Source: Echinometra lucunter (taxonomy: Eukaryota > Echinodermata > Echinoidea > Camarodonta > Echinometridae). From it: a stretch of 64,000 bases of DNA. How positions within the stretch are numbered: position 1 is the stretch's first letter; the number at the start of each line of letters is the position of its first letter. This document shows, one piece after another, positions 34,081 to 44,699 of this stretch. The stretch covers positions 37,916,307 through 37,980,306 of the forward strand of contig CM057153.1 in NCBI GenBank assembly GCA_029962745.1, in the 5' to 3' direction. The notes under the pieces are model-generated. The model was not told where the DNA came from. It did no database searches and worked only from the letters and a program-made list of their open reading frames with translations. The position numbers were made by a program, and so were the translations under genes.

Positions 34081-34598
34081 AAGGTTCATCGTGATACAGA
34101 TCATTGATGATATGATGGACCCTAACCTGTCCCATGGCAAGCTAGGCATCATGTTTACCACCCTCAAGGCTTGCTATATGCACACCAAGAATGATAACCT
34201 CAAGACATTGTAGAACGTTCATCATGATAAAGTTCATTGATGATATGATTGACCCTAACCTATCCCATGGCAAGCTAGGCATCATGATTACCACTCTCAA
34301 GACTTGCTACATGCACACCAAGAATGACACCCTTTAAGACATTGTAGAAGAATCATTGTGATACAGTTCTTTGATGATATGATCGACCCCAACCTATCCC
34401 ATGGTAAGCTATGCATCATATTTACTACTCTCAAGGCTTGCTACATGCATACCAAGAATGATAACCTCAAGACATTATAGAAAGTTCATCATGATATAGT
34501 TCATTGATGATATGATGGACCCCAAGCTAGACATCATGTTTACCTTTCTCAAGGCTTGCCACATCCACACCAGGAATGTTAATCTCAAGACATTGTAG
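34081..34598 (+). repeat. Four extra tandem copies of the ALS2 terminal coding segment
   Basis: Units at 34081-34213, 34214-34347, 34348-34480 and 34481-34598 (133, 134, 133 and 118 bp) each repeat the exon 33939-34080 sequence from about the Gln-Phe-Ile-Asp-Asp codons to its stop. Copies 2 and 4 keep the whole frame to their own TAG; copy 3 stops at TAA a few codons early after a 1-bp insertion; copy 5 has an in-frame TAG just before its homologous segment, plus a 15-bp in-frame deletion. Unit lengths are not multiples of three and no good acceptor precedes any copy, so they should lie in the 3' UTR. Copy 4 differs from the real exon by about nine synonymous and four replacement changes. Confidence 0.88.
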
Positions 34599-36062
34599 AT
34601 GCATTACCACAACAGCATGGAAAGTGCTGACTCTTTTATTACATTGACCTTTTGAAGACATTGTAAGGGAAGAGGGGGGACAGAAATAATAATTTGGATA
34701 TGTGGAGATATTTCATGGTAGATGAATTAATTGGAAGTGAAAATAAAAAAGAGACAAGGAGATTAAATAGGAAGAGATCTTAATAATCTTAAGCTGACTG
34801 ATCGATGTGTGAATGAGTGATTTTGCTATTACAAATGAAGCACACTACAGGCAAATGACATTTAGATTCTGATTGGGTAGAGAATATTTGAATGTGAAAG
34901 AATCTTAGTGAAAGAGAAAGAGACAGTTAATTCAATGGGGATGAAATTTGTCCTCATGGCTCTCAAATTACATTAGTTATCTGAATTGAAAGGAAAATGG
35001 AACATAGGAGAAAGAGGATGAAGATTTCTGTTTGTAGATGCAACCATCAAAACCATGTTCAGATATGAAATATTCAGAATGATATTTTGTAGATTTCAAA
35101 TTAGTGCAAGTGCATTTAGTGCTGCAGATTTTGTTTGTTTGTTTGTTTGTTTGTTTTGTTTTGTATTTGTTTTTGTTTTTTCTTTCTATCTTATATTTGT
35201 CTTTTTTGGGTTTTTTTTTTTTTATTTTTTATTACTGGGATACATTTTTTTCATTCCTGCTTAGGTTCTTCTTTGATGCTACATTTTGTGTTAAGCAGAG
35301 AAACAAGAAGATGAGGTGTATTTTGCAGCTTAATGATCTAATACATTTGTGCAATGAATGTAGAATCACCCTCAATATATACATTTGTCAAAACAGTCTT
35401 TGTGGCATTTAGGTAAGAATTTCAGAAAAAAAAATGGTGAATGCGTAATTGGCAGCTTTTTTTTTTTCTTTAGAAAATAAGCAAATATAATTCTTCAAAC
35501 GTATACATACATTAACATATGCACTGACTCTTGCATTCAAAAGTCAGAATTTTGCAAACTGAGTTGTCTTCATGCAACATAAAGGAATTTGATGCATCTC
35601 AATGGACTTCTATACAAAGTTGAACTTCTTCATGTTTATTCACTGTAATTCTGTGCCTTTTGTAATTGTAGCATTACAATTGAAAACTTCAGCTTGTTTT
35701 TCATTACAAGGGATGTTTGCCCATAGTTGGTAGCCACAAAGCATATTAGTTTTCTTCTCCTATTTGTGGGGGGGGGGGGGGGGGGGGGCTGCAGTGGGGA
35801 GAGGATTGGGTGTAATGTGAGTGTTGTCTTGATTTGTACATTAAGATACATAATGTATTATTACTTTCTGTGTAAATCCCAGTTGTGAAATGAGAAATGT
35901 GTATTTCTAAATTGCACTTCTCTGCAGCATATTAACTTGTGCATGTATGTTGTTAATATATCTGACATTGTATAATTTCATCTGTAAATTTCTTGTTCTG
36001 TCTCATATGTGTATATAAAATGATCACACTATAGTGTAAATTTGTTTTTCCATGTTTTGTTG
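34599..36062 (+). other. Probable ALS2 3' UTR or downstream flank
   Basis: AT-rich sequence without a coding exon. It has GTTT repeats at 35130-35160, T-rich runs to 35235 and a poly-G tract of about 25 bases at 35767-35789. AATAAA-like strings occur (for example near 34742), but none is convincing enough to place the transcript end. Confidence 0.45.
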
Positions 36063-36154
36063 CCCGGCTGGCAGAAGGGTGTAAGTTGGAGTGCGCACTA
36101 TGTCAAAAGCAAAATGCCGCGCTTGAGCTAACGCATTTCTGCTAGCCAGCCGAT
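36063..36154 (+). other. GC-rich inverted repeat in putative 3' UTR
   Basis: cccggctggcagaa at the left pairs with ttctgctagccagccg at the right (three extra bases). Inside, aatgc and gcatt flank a CG-rich loop, and gtgcgcac is self-complementary. It stands out from the AT-rich surroundings. It could be a structured RNA element or a small MITE. Confidence 0.45.
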
Positions 36155-36335
36155 GGTTTGTAAATTGTGTATATAGCTATTTATCATTTCCTCAGACAGG
36201 ATGACTGCGTAATTGTATGTATTTATGGTGTATTGTGATCATCTGCAACTTGTTATATCAATATGCAGTACCATAATGATATGTCAATAAGTGAATTAAA
36301 TCATTTTGTATGCATTCATTATCTTTCATTGATTA

Positions 36336-36486
36336 ATGGTGAAACCTTTTTATGAAGGCCACTCAGTGGAGACATGTAATGTGGTCTTTGTTAGCAGGTG
36401 ATCTTTATGTGCAAGTCACTCTGGTGATTAATACTCTTAGAGGATCAGGAGAATTTGGTCTGTATAGGCAGGTGGTCACTAAAGCT
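36336..36486. mobile_element. MITE with ACAGTCAAACCTG-type termini, copy 2 (truncated)
   Basis: Shares ggtgaaaccttttta, the gtggtctttg unit and aggtggtcactaaagc with 14908-15095 and 43986-44182. The right terminus is cut by the MITE beginning at 36486. Confidence 0.55.
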
Positions 36487-36809
36487 GGGGGTGTTTCATA
36501 AAGCTATTTGTAAAGTTACAAATTACTTTACGAACAACTTGAATATGGCAAGCCAAATGGGATTTTGAGTCATCATAAATCGCATCAGCTAAAAGTGAAA
36601 TATGCAGATGCAGATTAATATTACTATTGTTTATAGACATTTTTATTGGGAAGTATATTTTTGCCACAGTTTAAAAGAGCTCATGGAAAATGCAGTCACC
36701 CTTTGTTAAGACATCGGGAAAAACTTTGGGTATCCCACTTGGCAATTCATATTCAAGTCTTCTGTAAAGTCATGTGTAACTTTAAGAACAGCTTTATGAA
36801 ATACTCCCT
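36486..36809. mobile_element. MITE with GGTGTTTCATAAAGCT termini
   Basis: Left gggggtgtttcataaagct and right agctttatgaaatactccc are inverted, each followed inward by tgtaaagt-type blocks in mirrored order. It belongs to the GGG..GTTTCA class also seen at 49920, 51748 and 25516. Confidence 0.7.
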
Positions 36810-36902
36810 TGGTATCACTCTCCCTGTACCGGCAATACTTTGGTATTATTACTTTTAATATCATTTTGTTGAATTATTGTGGCTGAACTACATTATACTC
36901 AG

Positions 36903-36912
36903 AATAAATAAA
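36903..36912 (+). terminator. Candidate ALS2 polyadenylation signal
   Basis: Overlapping AATAAA hexamers (aataaataaa) about 2.8 kb after the stop codon. Other AATAAA strings exist, for example near 34742 and 36965. The choice is a guess based only on the doubled hexamer. Confidence 0.2.
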
Positions 36913-38906
36913 TCAAAAGAAATCTGGTTCATTCTTGACATTTGATTGCAAATATTCACAGTACAAATAAAATTCAAGTGTAATGTGACTGAATTGAACC
37001 AACTGCCCTTGATGTGGTATTCACCCAGAAGCAACTGCATTAAAATGGATGGGTGACCTACAAAAAATTGTATACTGTCTATAGTTCCATATATGATAAA
37101 TCAGCCTGAAAAATTAAAATACCCAATTTTGTGTGTGTTAAGAGTTAGAGATTAAGAAACAAACAAAGATTGTATAAGAACTAAGTGCATGGAACCTCAA
37201 TCAAACTTAAGTTCCAAGCTAGCCCTTTTCTATATTTGTGTGTATTGGCAGAAATCAACTGTTGTGAAAGCAGCAAAATGAATACTCTGACTGATCAAAA
37301 TTCATGAAGTGATTGAATAGTTCACATTTTATTTTGATGAATATGCATGAGGCAGATACATCTGTTTTGTATTCTGTATGTGCTTTGCAATTACTGTCTT
37401 TTGCTCAAATGCTGATGTGCTTATAACACATAGATGTAATTTAATTACATATAGCTGTAAGCCAGATATATACAAGTTAAACCAATTAAATACACCAGTA
37501 TTGGGAAATTTCATAAATCTTAGTGCATGGACTTGAGATATTGTGGTAAATAGATTTGTAAGCATATTTACTATGTAGTACTGAATTCAATATTTCATAC
37601 TTCAGTGTTTTAAGAAGAATTCTTTTTTTGTGCAGGTTACTTACTAATACATGCCCAATTTCTGTGTTCTGTTGCATTTTTTAAGAGTTAATGCTCTTTC
37701 CTATCAAGCAAGTACTGATTTACAGCTTAGAATACTGAAGCTTGTAGTTAGTAGCTTTCAAAAGGAAATAATCTTGATTCTGTTGCTTGGTTCCATTCTT
37801 AGAATATCAGGTATGAACAATAAATATATTTCTTGAGGCACCATAAGTATTAAAGCTATCAGATTAAGTTTCTTTATGGTTTTATCTTATTTTAGGCAAG
37901 ACTTTATTACAGTGTGACTTGAATATAAACAGCATTCCTTGGAGAAAACGTCATGTAACTTTACATACATTTCATTCCATTTCAGATTCTGTTTTTATAT
38001 ATATAGATATATACAGTCCATGATTGTGCAATATGATTAATTACCAATTTGACAACGAATTTTTATTTTGTTTTCTTGAAGTGTTTTAATTTTGTGTGAC
38101 AGTATTTGAGAAGAGTTGTTTTTTTTTCCCATGGCTTGTTTTGTATATTGTTTATTTTACCTCCAATTTGTTTTCCTTCCATCCGTAGTTAAGAACTGAT
38201 GAGATCAAATGTGTACTTATTTCAAATAATCTGACATCTACTCGATATTTTATTCAAATATTTCTTAAATCTTTGGGTTTGTATACTTAAATTATAGAAA
38301 TGAAGTGTTGTCGGGGTTTGTTAAGTAACTTGAAAATTAATTTATTGATTCATAATTGTTGCCTGCCGAAGAAAATTACTAAACTATTACCTATATGTGT
38401 TACTTTGATTAAGCCTGATTAAGAAGATTAAACATTATGTAGTATACAAAAGATTAATATATTGAAATATAGTGGAAATACTTAACAGTGCAATATACTG
38501 TGAAAAATGAAATGTATACATGTGTCATACGATCGGTGTTCTGGTACTTACAGGCTTATGTGATAGAATTAAAAGATCATTTGCCTCTTCACATCTGACT
38601 GCTGTTTATTCCCCTTTGTGTTGTGTTTATTGTTTTTTTGTTGTTGTTGTTTCTTTATCATGTGTGATATCTGACTAAAAGCATCTTAATCTGCATGAAT
38701 ATATACAAGACTGTGGAATTATCTATCATTATGACATGCCTCAGAGAGGAAATCCTGACGGTTCACAATAGCATTCGATTGGATATTGGGAGCAATGTAT
38801 TGCAATTTCATTATGAAAGATTCATTGTCGGGAGAGGGGGGGGGGGGGATTATGAGCCAAAAATTTCTTTAACAAACCAAGAGATAGAGGAAAGGGGCGT
38901 GGTAGC

Positions 38907-38939
<33 letters not shown>

Positions 38940-39464
38940 CAGAGAGACAGACAGACAGACAGAGAGAGAGAGAGTGAATGAGCGCGGTTGCGACCTTTTT
39001 ATATTGGAGTGATTTCATGTAGGCCTACATCATAGTTCTGCCGAAATATTTTCATAGGCCTGTTTTCTCTTTTTACATTTTCCAGTGGTAGTAAGTTTTT
39101 CATGCTTGTTCAAATATATCCTCTGTCAAATGTCTCTCCAATGTTTGAGGATTGCGTTTCTGCCTTACTGGTTGTCTCATCATGATGAAAAATATGTTTT
39201 CTGGCTGTTTGTATTAATTTACTGCGACGTTTCTAGCTGAATAGCATTTTCATCCGTTTGCAGGACCCTGTGCGGGACCCTTCAAGTATAATAGTTTTAA
39301 AATACCATTCAACATTTCTCTTGGTTAATGTACTATTAATCACTTTACCTTATAACGTGCGAAATCAATCCCTTAGCGATTTTAGAAAAGTGTTCACTTT
39401 CTAGAAATAAAAAAAGAAATTTCAGTTCCTTGAAAAATAGTAGGGATTCTAATGATATATGCGG
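36913..39464. other. AT-rich unique sequence, no gene seen
   Basis: No recognisable exon on either strand and few repeats. There is a poly-G tract near 38836-38847, then a GA/CAGA microsatellite at 38908-38974. It may be intergenic sequence after ALS2. Confidence 0.5.
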
Positions 39465-39838
39465 TAGCCCCCCGGGGGGATATGTCTCATTGAAGCCGGT
39501 ACATCATCCGCGTAAACAAAAACGTAGAAAAAGGGTCGTTTTTCAGCACAGCTCGGGGAACCCGGGATCCAGTTTTAACAGGGTATCTAAAACGGGTAAA
39601 ATCAGAAAAAAGGGTATCAAAATCAGGAAAATCTGGGAAAATGTTACGTAATTAGGAGATAATGATGCAATCCTTGCATAAAATCCCCCTAAAGGGTATA
39701 AAAATCGGACATGTAATACATTATTTCCGCCCTACTTTAATCCCCGTTTAGGGTGCTTTTCAGAAAGTGATTTACGCGGATGATGTACAGGTCTCATTGA
39801 GACATATTCCCCCCCCCCCCCCCCCTCCGGGGGATAGC
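39465..39838. mobile_element. MITE with CCCCGGGGGGATATGTCTCA termini
   Basis: The left end (ggggggatatgtctcattga, then tacatcatccgcgtaaa) mirrors the right end (tttacgcggatgatgtac, then tctcattgagacatattccc), giving about 55-bp inverted termini. The interior has repeated gggtatc/gggtaaaatc units. Confidence 0.75.
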
Positions 39839-40230
39839 TCTTGTATGAAAAAACCTTGAAATCATACATAAGAAGTCCAGTTTTCCTGGTAAATAGTTTT
39901 CCTTCTAACGTTTTAATTCTCTGAGTGCAAGATTTTGAATTTTGAAACATAACTGGATGGACTTTTCATTTTTTCGACCTTGCGGTGCGAGTGAGCAAAA
40001 GTACTGAATTCTTCATGGTTTATTCATAGTTTCTAGCTAAATGATTCATATAATTATAATTGTTTTAAGCGTTTTTTTTTCAAAGATAGATGCATATGTG
40101 TTTAATACAATGATACATGAAAAATAAAATAATGAGAATTGAATCCTCCCTAGACAGAGTGGCCACTGAGAATTGATGCCTATACTGCAGATCAATAATA
40201 TTTTTCTTTATTTTAGTTTCCATGGAAGGC

Positions 40231-40857
40231 AGGGGCGACGGAGCCGGGGGGGGGGGGCAGGGGGCACAACCCCCGCTCGCACTTATTATATCTTAGGCAA
40301 GGCTTATTAAGTGTATTGTAACCAGAAAGTCCTATCAATTCTCTATCCATGTCGAGATTGTGCTTAAATTGAAAAACCCTTTTCAGTTTGACTTTTTTTT
40401 GCTGGCGTGATGAGACCTAAAAATGCATTGAAATTATAGTTTCTTCACTAAGGAAAATGACCCAATTAATGGATGAATGATATGGAAGGGCCCTAATATA
40501 AAATTGCTACATCTTTATCATCAAATCACAATAAATAATGTAAACACCATGAATACTGTGGACTCCAGAAAAAGGTATTTTTTGCTTACTCGCTTCACTC
40601 GCTCACAAATGAGTAATCACAACATTCTTTGCAGCTGCAAAGTAATATTATCAGTATGTAAAAATTATTTTTTTAAAAATATCGAAAATGATCCTTAAAA
40701 GTGTGTCAAATGGAATATAGGGGGTTATCATGTATATAACAACGCGTTGCAACGCCTCAAAAGGCTATTTTTCCTTCTTGTGTTCACCCTTTGTAAGTGC
40801 CCCTTTTCGTTGGGGCCCCCCCCCCCCCCACTTCGAAAAACGCTCCGCCGCCCCTGG
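40231..40857. mobile_element. Element with CAGGGGCGACGGAGC termini
   Basis: Left caggggcgacggagcc beside a poly-G tract; right gctccgccgcccctg beside a poly-C tract, together an inverted pair about 625 bp apart. The interior is AT-rich with no transposase-like frame. Poly-G forms part of the terminus itself. Confidence 0.68.
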
Positions 40858-41951
40858 ATGAAGGGGAGATTCACCGGCTGTCATCTACTCTGCATATGTG
40901 ATATATGGAATGATATTCATCATACATTCATTTTTTATGATCATTATTTCACCCTTCATGTATTGGATTGAAATATTAAGCAAAGCAATAATGCTTGATC
41001 ATCATAATGAATAGAATATTGAGCAATGCAAATGCAATTAGTATAATGTTTAGATAATTGATGAAGCTAAACTAATTATTGCTGCCTTATAGGCTTATCT
41101 ATAATTTCATTTTAGTGCCCGTGTATATTTGTCCCCTTCTATGGCAAATTAATTTTAAAACGGTAGGATAATTATCGTGTTTCCATTTTGCTTCCCATGT
41201 TACATTATATATAACATAACAATGAAATTTAGAAAAACAAACAAACGCAAAGCAATTTCAATAGCCTTATCGATCACCCATTGAGCGAAATGTCCGAATA
41301 TGCCAATGACTTCTTACGTAATGCGACCACGATTTTTGAATTGCCCTTGAGATGATTTCTCCGAAGCCTTTCCTGTAAGTGGTCACCTTTGTCAAGGGGT
41401 AGGTGTAGACTGTCTTTGTAAGAAGGAAAAGTGAATAAGGATCCTATGATCACCCGACAGTGTAAGCCCCTGTAAAAAATAACTTGGGTATGCCTATGGC
41501 AGGCACCCATGGTCTACAAACACGGTAAATTGAACAATACACGGTAATTTGATATGGCATATAATTTTCAAATTACCGTGATGTACCTTCACATTTCCAT
41601 GGTTGCATTATGGTGACACCGGCCGTAGTACTTTTCCCCCCAAGGGAGTGGAGGGGTTGTTGCCGCCCCCCCCCCCCTTGTGCAGGAATGTGAGTACGGG
41701 GTTTGGTGCATATGGGAGGGTTCGTCCTCCCTAAGAGATCCCTCAAAGAGTAGCAGACCTACATCTGAATGTTGTTGCTATAATGCTATTGTGTTATCAT
41801 TTTTTCTTGAAAAGGCACCCTTTCCTTTATAGATGCTGAGGTTTTTTTTTTTTTTTTTTTTTTTTTTGCTTGGCAGGGAATAGGTTCTCATCTTTCTTTT
41901 CTTTCCTTCTTTATTTTTTCTTTCTCATTTCTTTCTTTTTTTCTTTTTTCA

Positions 41952-42242
41952 GTGATGGCGCAGAATGTGTATTTATATGTCTACATGTAGCATACATAGA
42001 GCATCCTATGGTAGAGGATCCACGGAAATAGAAGTTCGTCGTGCACGCGCACGCGGGCGCGCGCGCGCGCATCCACGATTTTACGTACGTACGTGTACGT
42101 GTTTATATTATTTATGTGGCGAACTCGCGAAGTCAAGTTTGGTGAGAAACTTTGTACAAACTTTACCAAAAGTTACTTTTTTGATTGAATGATCGTATTA
42201 TGCGACTTTATTGCACCTGGATCGAATTAAGAGTGAAAGTCT
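41952..42242 (+). promoter_or_regulatory. Candidate promoter / non-coding first exon of a downstream gene
   Basis: A locally CpG- and GC-richer block with an alternating CG run (42046-42070) and tacgtacgtacg follows a long T/C tract. It ends in a strong splice donor, gtctg|gtaagtgg, at 42243. All frames contain stops, so an exon here would be non-coding. No coding exon that would follow was identified. The T/C tract ending ttttttcag at 41951 would also fit an internal exon. Confidence 0.25.
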
Positions 42243-42847
42243 GGTAAGTGGGTCTATTTTACATTCTCGTCAGTAGCGTTACTGCCTAACCTAATTCAAA
42301 GAAAGATGGTCCGTCATTCATTCACCCGGCATGTCTCGTGACCATATCCGTGAAACAGGTTGGATCTTCCCCGGTGTTTCCCGCTGTATACTACTTAGGT
42401 CATGTGTGGTGTCCCGTCACGGCGATGCGACCTACAATTTGACAGTGTGAATTTGGCAGAATACCCTACCATTTTCTGATGTAAATGTATGCATGTATGC
42501 CTCGTTCTGTTAGGCATTTTAGGCCGTAATAATCGAGCTAATCTGCTAGTAAAATTTCCTAACTTAGTTTTTCAGTTTGTACTTTCTTCTTTGCTTCAAC
42601 GACAATACTCAACAGGATCCATAACATTGTAACGTTACAACTAAAAATCTTGGAATCTTGAATTGGTTTCACTCAAAAAGCTTAGGCTATATTGACAGCT
42701 GTCCAGCTAGGGTGGGACTTAGAGTAGTGGTGATGGTGTGCATAAATTTATCAACAGCTTTTTTGTGTGTAAAAATGAGAACAAAAATTGAGTGTTGATT
42801 ATTGTTATTCTAATTCTGTCTAACTTATTATCCCTAGAGTATGTGCT

Positions 42848-43717
42848 CCTGTGGGCGGCCATCCCCTGTGAGCGGCCGGTGGTGAATAAAAACTAAAAAT
42901 TAAAAAAATATTTTTCATATCCCTTCAAAAATTACCTTGGACAGTCTCATGTAGGTTCTAGTGCACCAAAAAAACATACTCAGCGAAAGCAGTAAGCATA
43001 ATGAGTCTCACTGAATATCATTAGAAGTCGACACCTCCAGTCACTGACTGAAAAATGGCAGTTTCTTAACTTTTAAGTTAAGAAACTTTGACATACTTAA
43101 GCCAATACTTAAGCTTTATTTGTTCAGTTTGATAACTGATTTGATTTTTATTTAAGAGAATGAAGTTCATGGTCCATATTTTGCTGCAGAAGTTCTTATT
43201 TATACCACCAGAGAAAAAGTTGCATGGGGGTGGCAGCTCACCAGAGCCATTTTTCAAGATGGGTCCTGTGAGCGGCCACCCTATGTAAAACGTGTACAAA
43301 ATGCAGGTTTTTGTAGGAGATTGTACTCTGCCTTCATTTTTTTGTCACAGCATTTGGTAGATCATCACTTTTGACAGATTTTATGGGTTCCTACACAGTA
43401 TTATTACTTGTCATAAAGTATTGGTGTGTAAAGCATGAAATTCAATAATAATTTTGTTTACTTCGTCACAAATATGGCGCTAAATGCTCGCCAAATGATA
43501 GGCGGCCGCCCACAGGTGTAGGGGCGGCCGCACACAGGACCCCTAACATCGTTTTGAAAAATGGACGTTACTGACCACGTAGTTGGTCAATAATTTTAAG
43601 TTTGCCCTCTATTCAATTAGCAGGTATTTGGACTCTGCATTGATGGAATTGAACTATGTGTGAGTCTTTGATTAATAAATATAATCAGCAAATTCCCTTT
43701 AAGCGGCCGCACACCAG
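42848..43717. repeat. Scattered CCTGTGnGCGGCC motif cluster
   Basis: CCTGTG(G/A)GCGGCC occurs at 42848-42860, 42865-42877 and 43265-43277. Its reverse occurs at 43504-43516 and 43526-43538, with a one-base variant at 43705-43717. No other copy was seen in the window. The sequence between the motifs is AT-rich and not obviously repetitive. Confidence 0.7.
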
Positions 43718-43985
43718 AGCCGGTACTCTAGATCTAGGCCTACCCTAAAAATGAATGAATGAATGTCTGACAATGCTCATATTTTTTTTAGAAAGATGTA
43801 AAACTCTGTTGTGACAAGTCATCTGTGAAATTGAAACAAAAGGGGAAGGATTTTATGATTTTAAGTGCATGAAATATTTCTAAATTGTTTAAATCTTATA
43901 GTTACAAGTACAGAGAGATTTAAATTAGGAAATTATTGTCAGGCCTATCCTAATAATGGGAATGCCGACTACCATTAAGTTAAAT

Positions 43986-44182
43986 ACAGTGAAACCTGTA
44001 CATAAAGACCGCCCAAGGGATATGAGAAAAGTGGTCTTTATGAGTAGGTGGTCTTTATGGACACGTTTCTTTAAAACATTCACAAATCAATGGGAAAAAC
44101 TAGTCAAGGGAAACAAAAGTTGTCTTTATACACAGGTGGTAGTGTAGTGTAGGTAGGTAGTCACTAAAGCAGGTTTGACTGT
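43986..44182. mobile_element. MITE with ACAGTCAAACCTG-type termini, copy 3
   Basis: Left acagtgaaacctgtacataa, right agcaggtttgactgt, with repeated gtggtctttatg units inside. This is the most complete copy of the family. Confidence 0.72.
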
Positions 44183-44221
44183 TTAATGCAGATCTACACA
44201 TCAGCTACAATGTATGTCTGG

Positions 44222-44600
44222 CCAGGGTCCGGGGGGGGGGGGGGGGGGGGGGGGGCGTACTTCCGTGTATATATGCTACATGTATACGGGGATGTGCTGC
44301 CCAAATGGGTTGCTTTTTCACCAGAAATACCTAAACATGGGTGCCGTTTTTTATTGTATACATGTATACTCGTAGAAAAGGGTCCAGTTTTTACGAAAAA
44401 TCCTAAACGTAGGTCTACGTTTTGCTAGAAATCCCTATACATGGGTGGTTATTGTATTGCAAATTATGCTCCTAGAAAAGGGTCCAGTTTTTACAAAAAA
44501 TCATGAAACATGGGTCTATGTTATGCGAGAAATCCCTGAAACATGGGTACCCATTTTCTTAAAATTTGTCCCTAAACATGGATTAGGGGTTCCTTGACTC
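44222..44600. repeat. Repeat with tandem AAGGGTCCAGTTTTTAC units
   Basis: After a poly-G tract of about 26 bases (44230-44255), three diverged units of about 85-100 bp share gaaaagggtccagttttta, ctagaaatccct and aaacatgggt. The right end (ggattaggggttcc) may pair with the left ggccagggtcc. A GATGGTCAT microsatellite follows at 44623-44660. Confidence 0.6.
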
Positions 44601-44699
44601 TGTAATTGTATTGCAGAATGATGATGAGGATGGTCATGATGGTCATGATGGTGATAATGATGAACATTTTAAATGCACTGTCAAACTTTTTCTTTTTTC

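Noticed and set aside
34081..34598. Alternative mutually exclusive last exons for ALS2
   Set aside because: The only AG sites before the copies (gatacag) would join in the wrong frame and meet a stop at once; no polypyrimidine tracts.
35055..35412. Phe/Leu-rich frames resembling membrane proteins
   Set aside because: Caused by GTTT and T homopolymer runs in the presumed 3' UTR.
38695..39012. 105-codon frame with Glu/Arg/Thr repeats
   Set aside because: The C-terminal half is a translated GAGA/CAGA microsatellite; it also crosses a poly-G tract.
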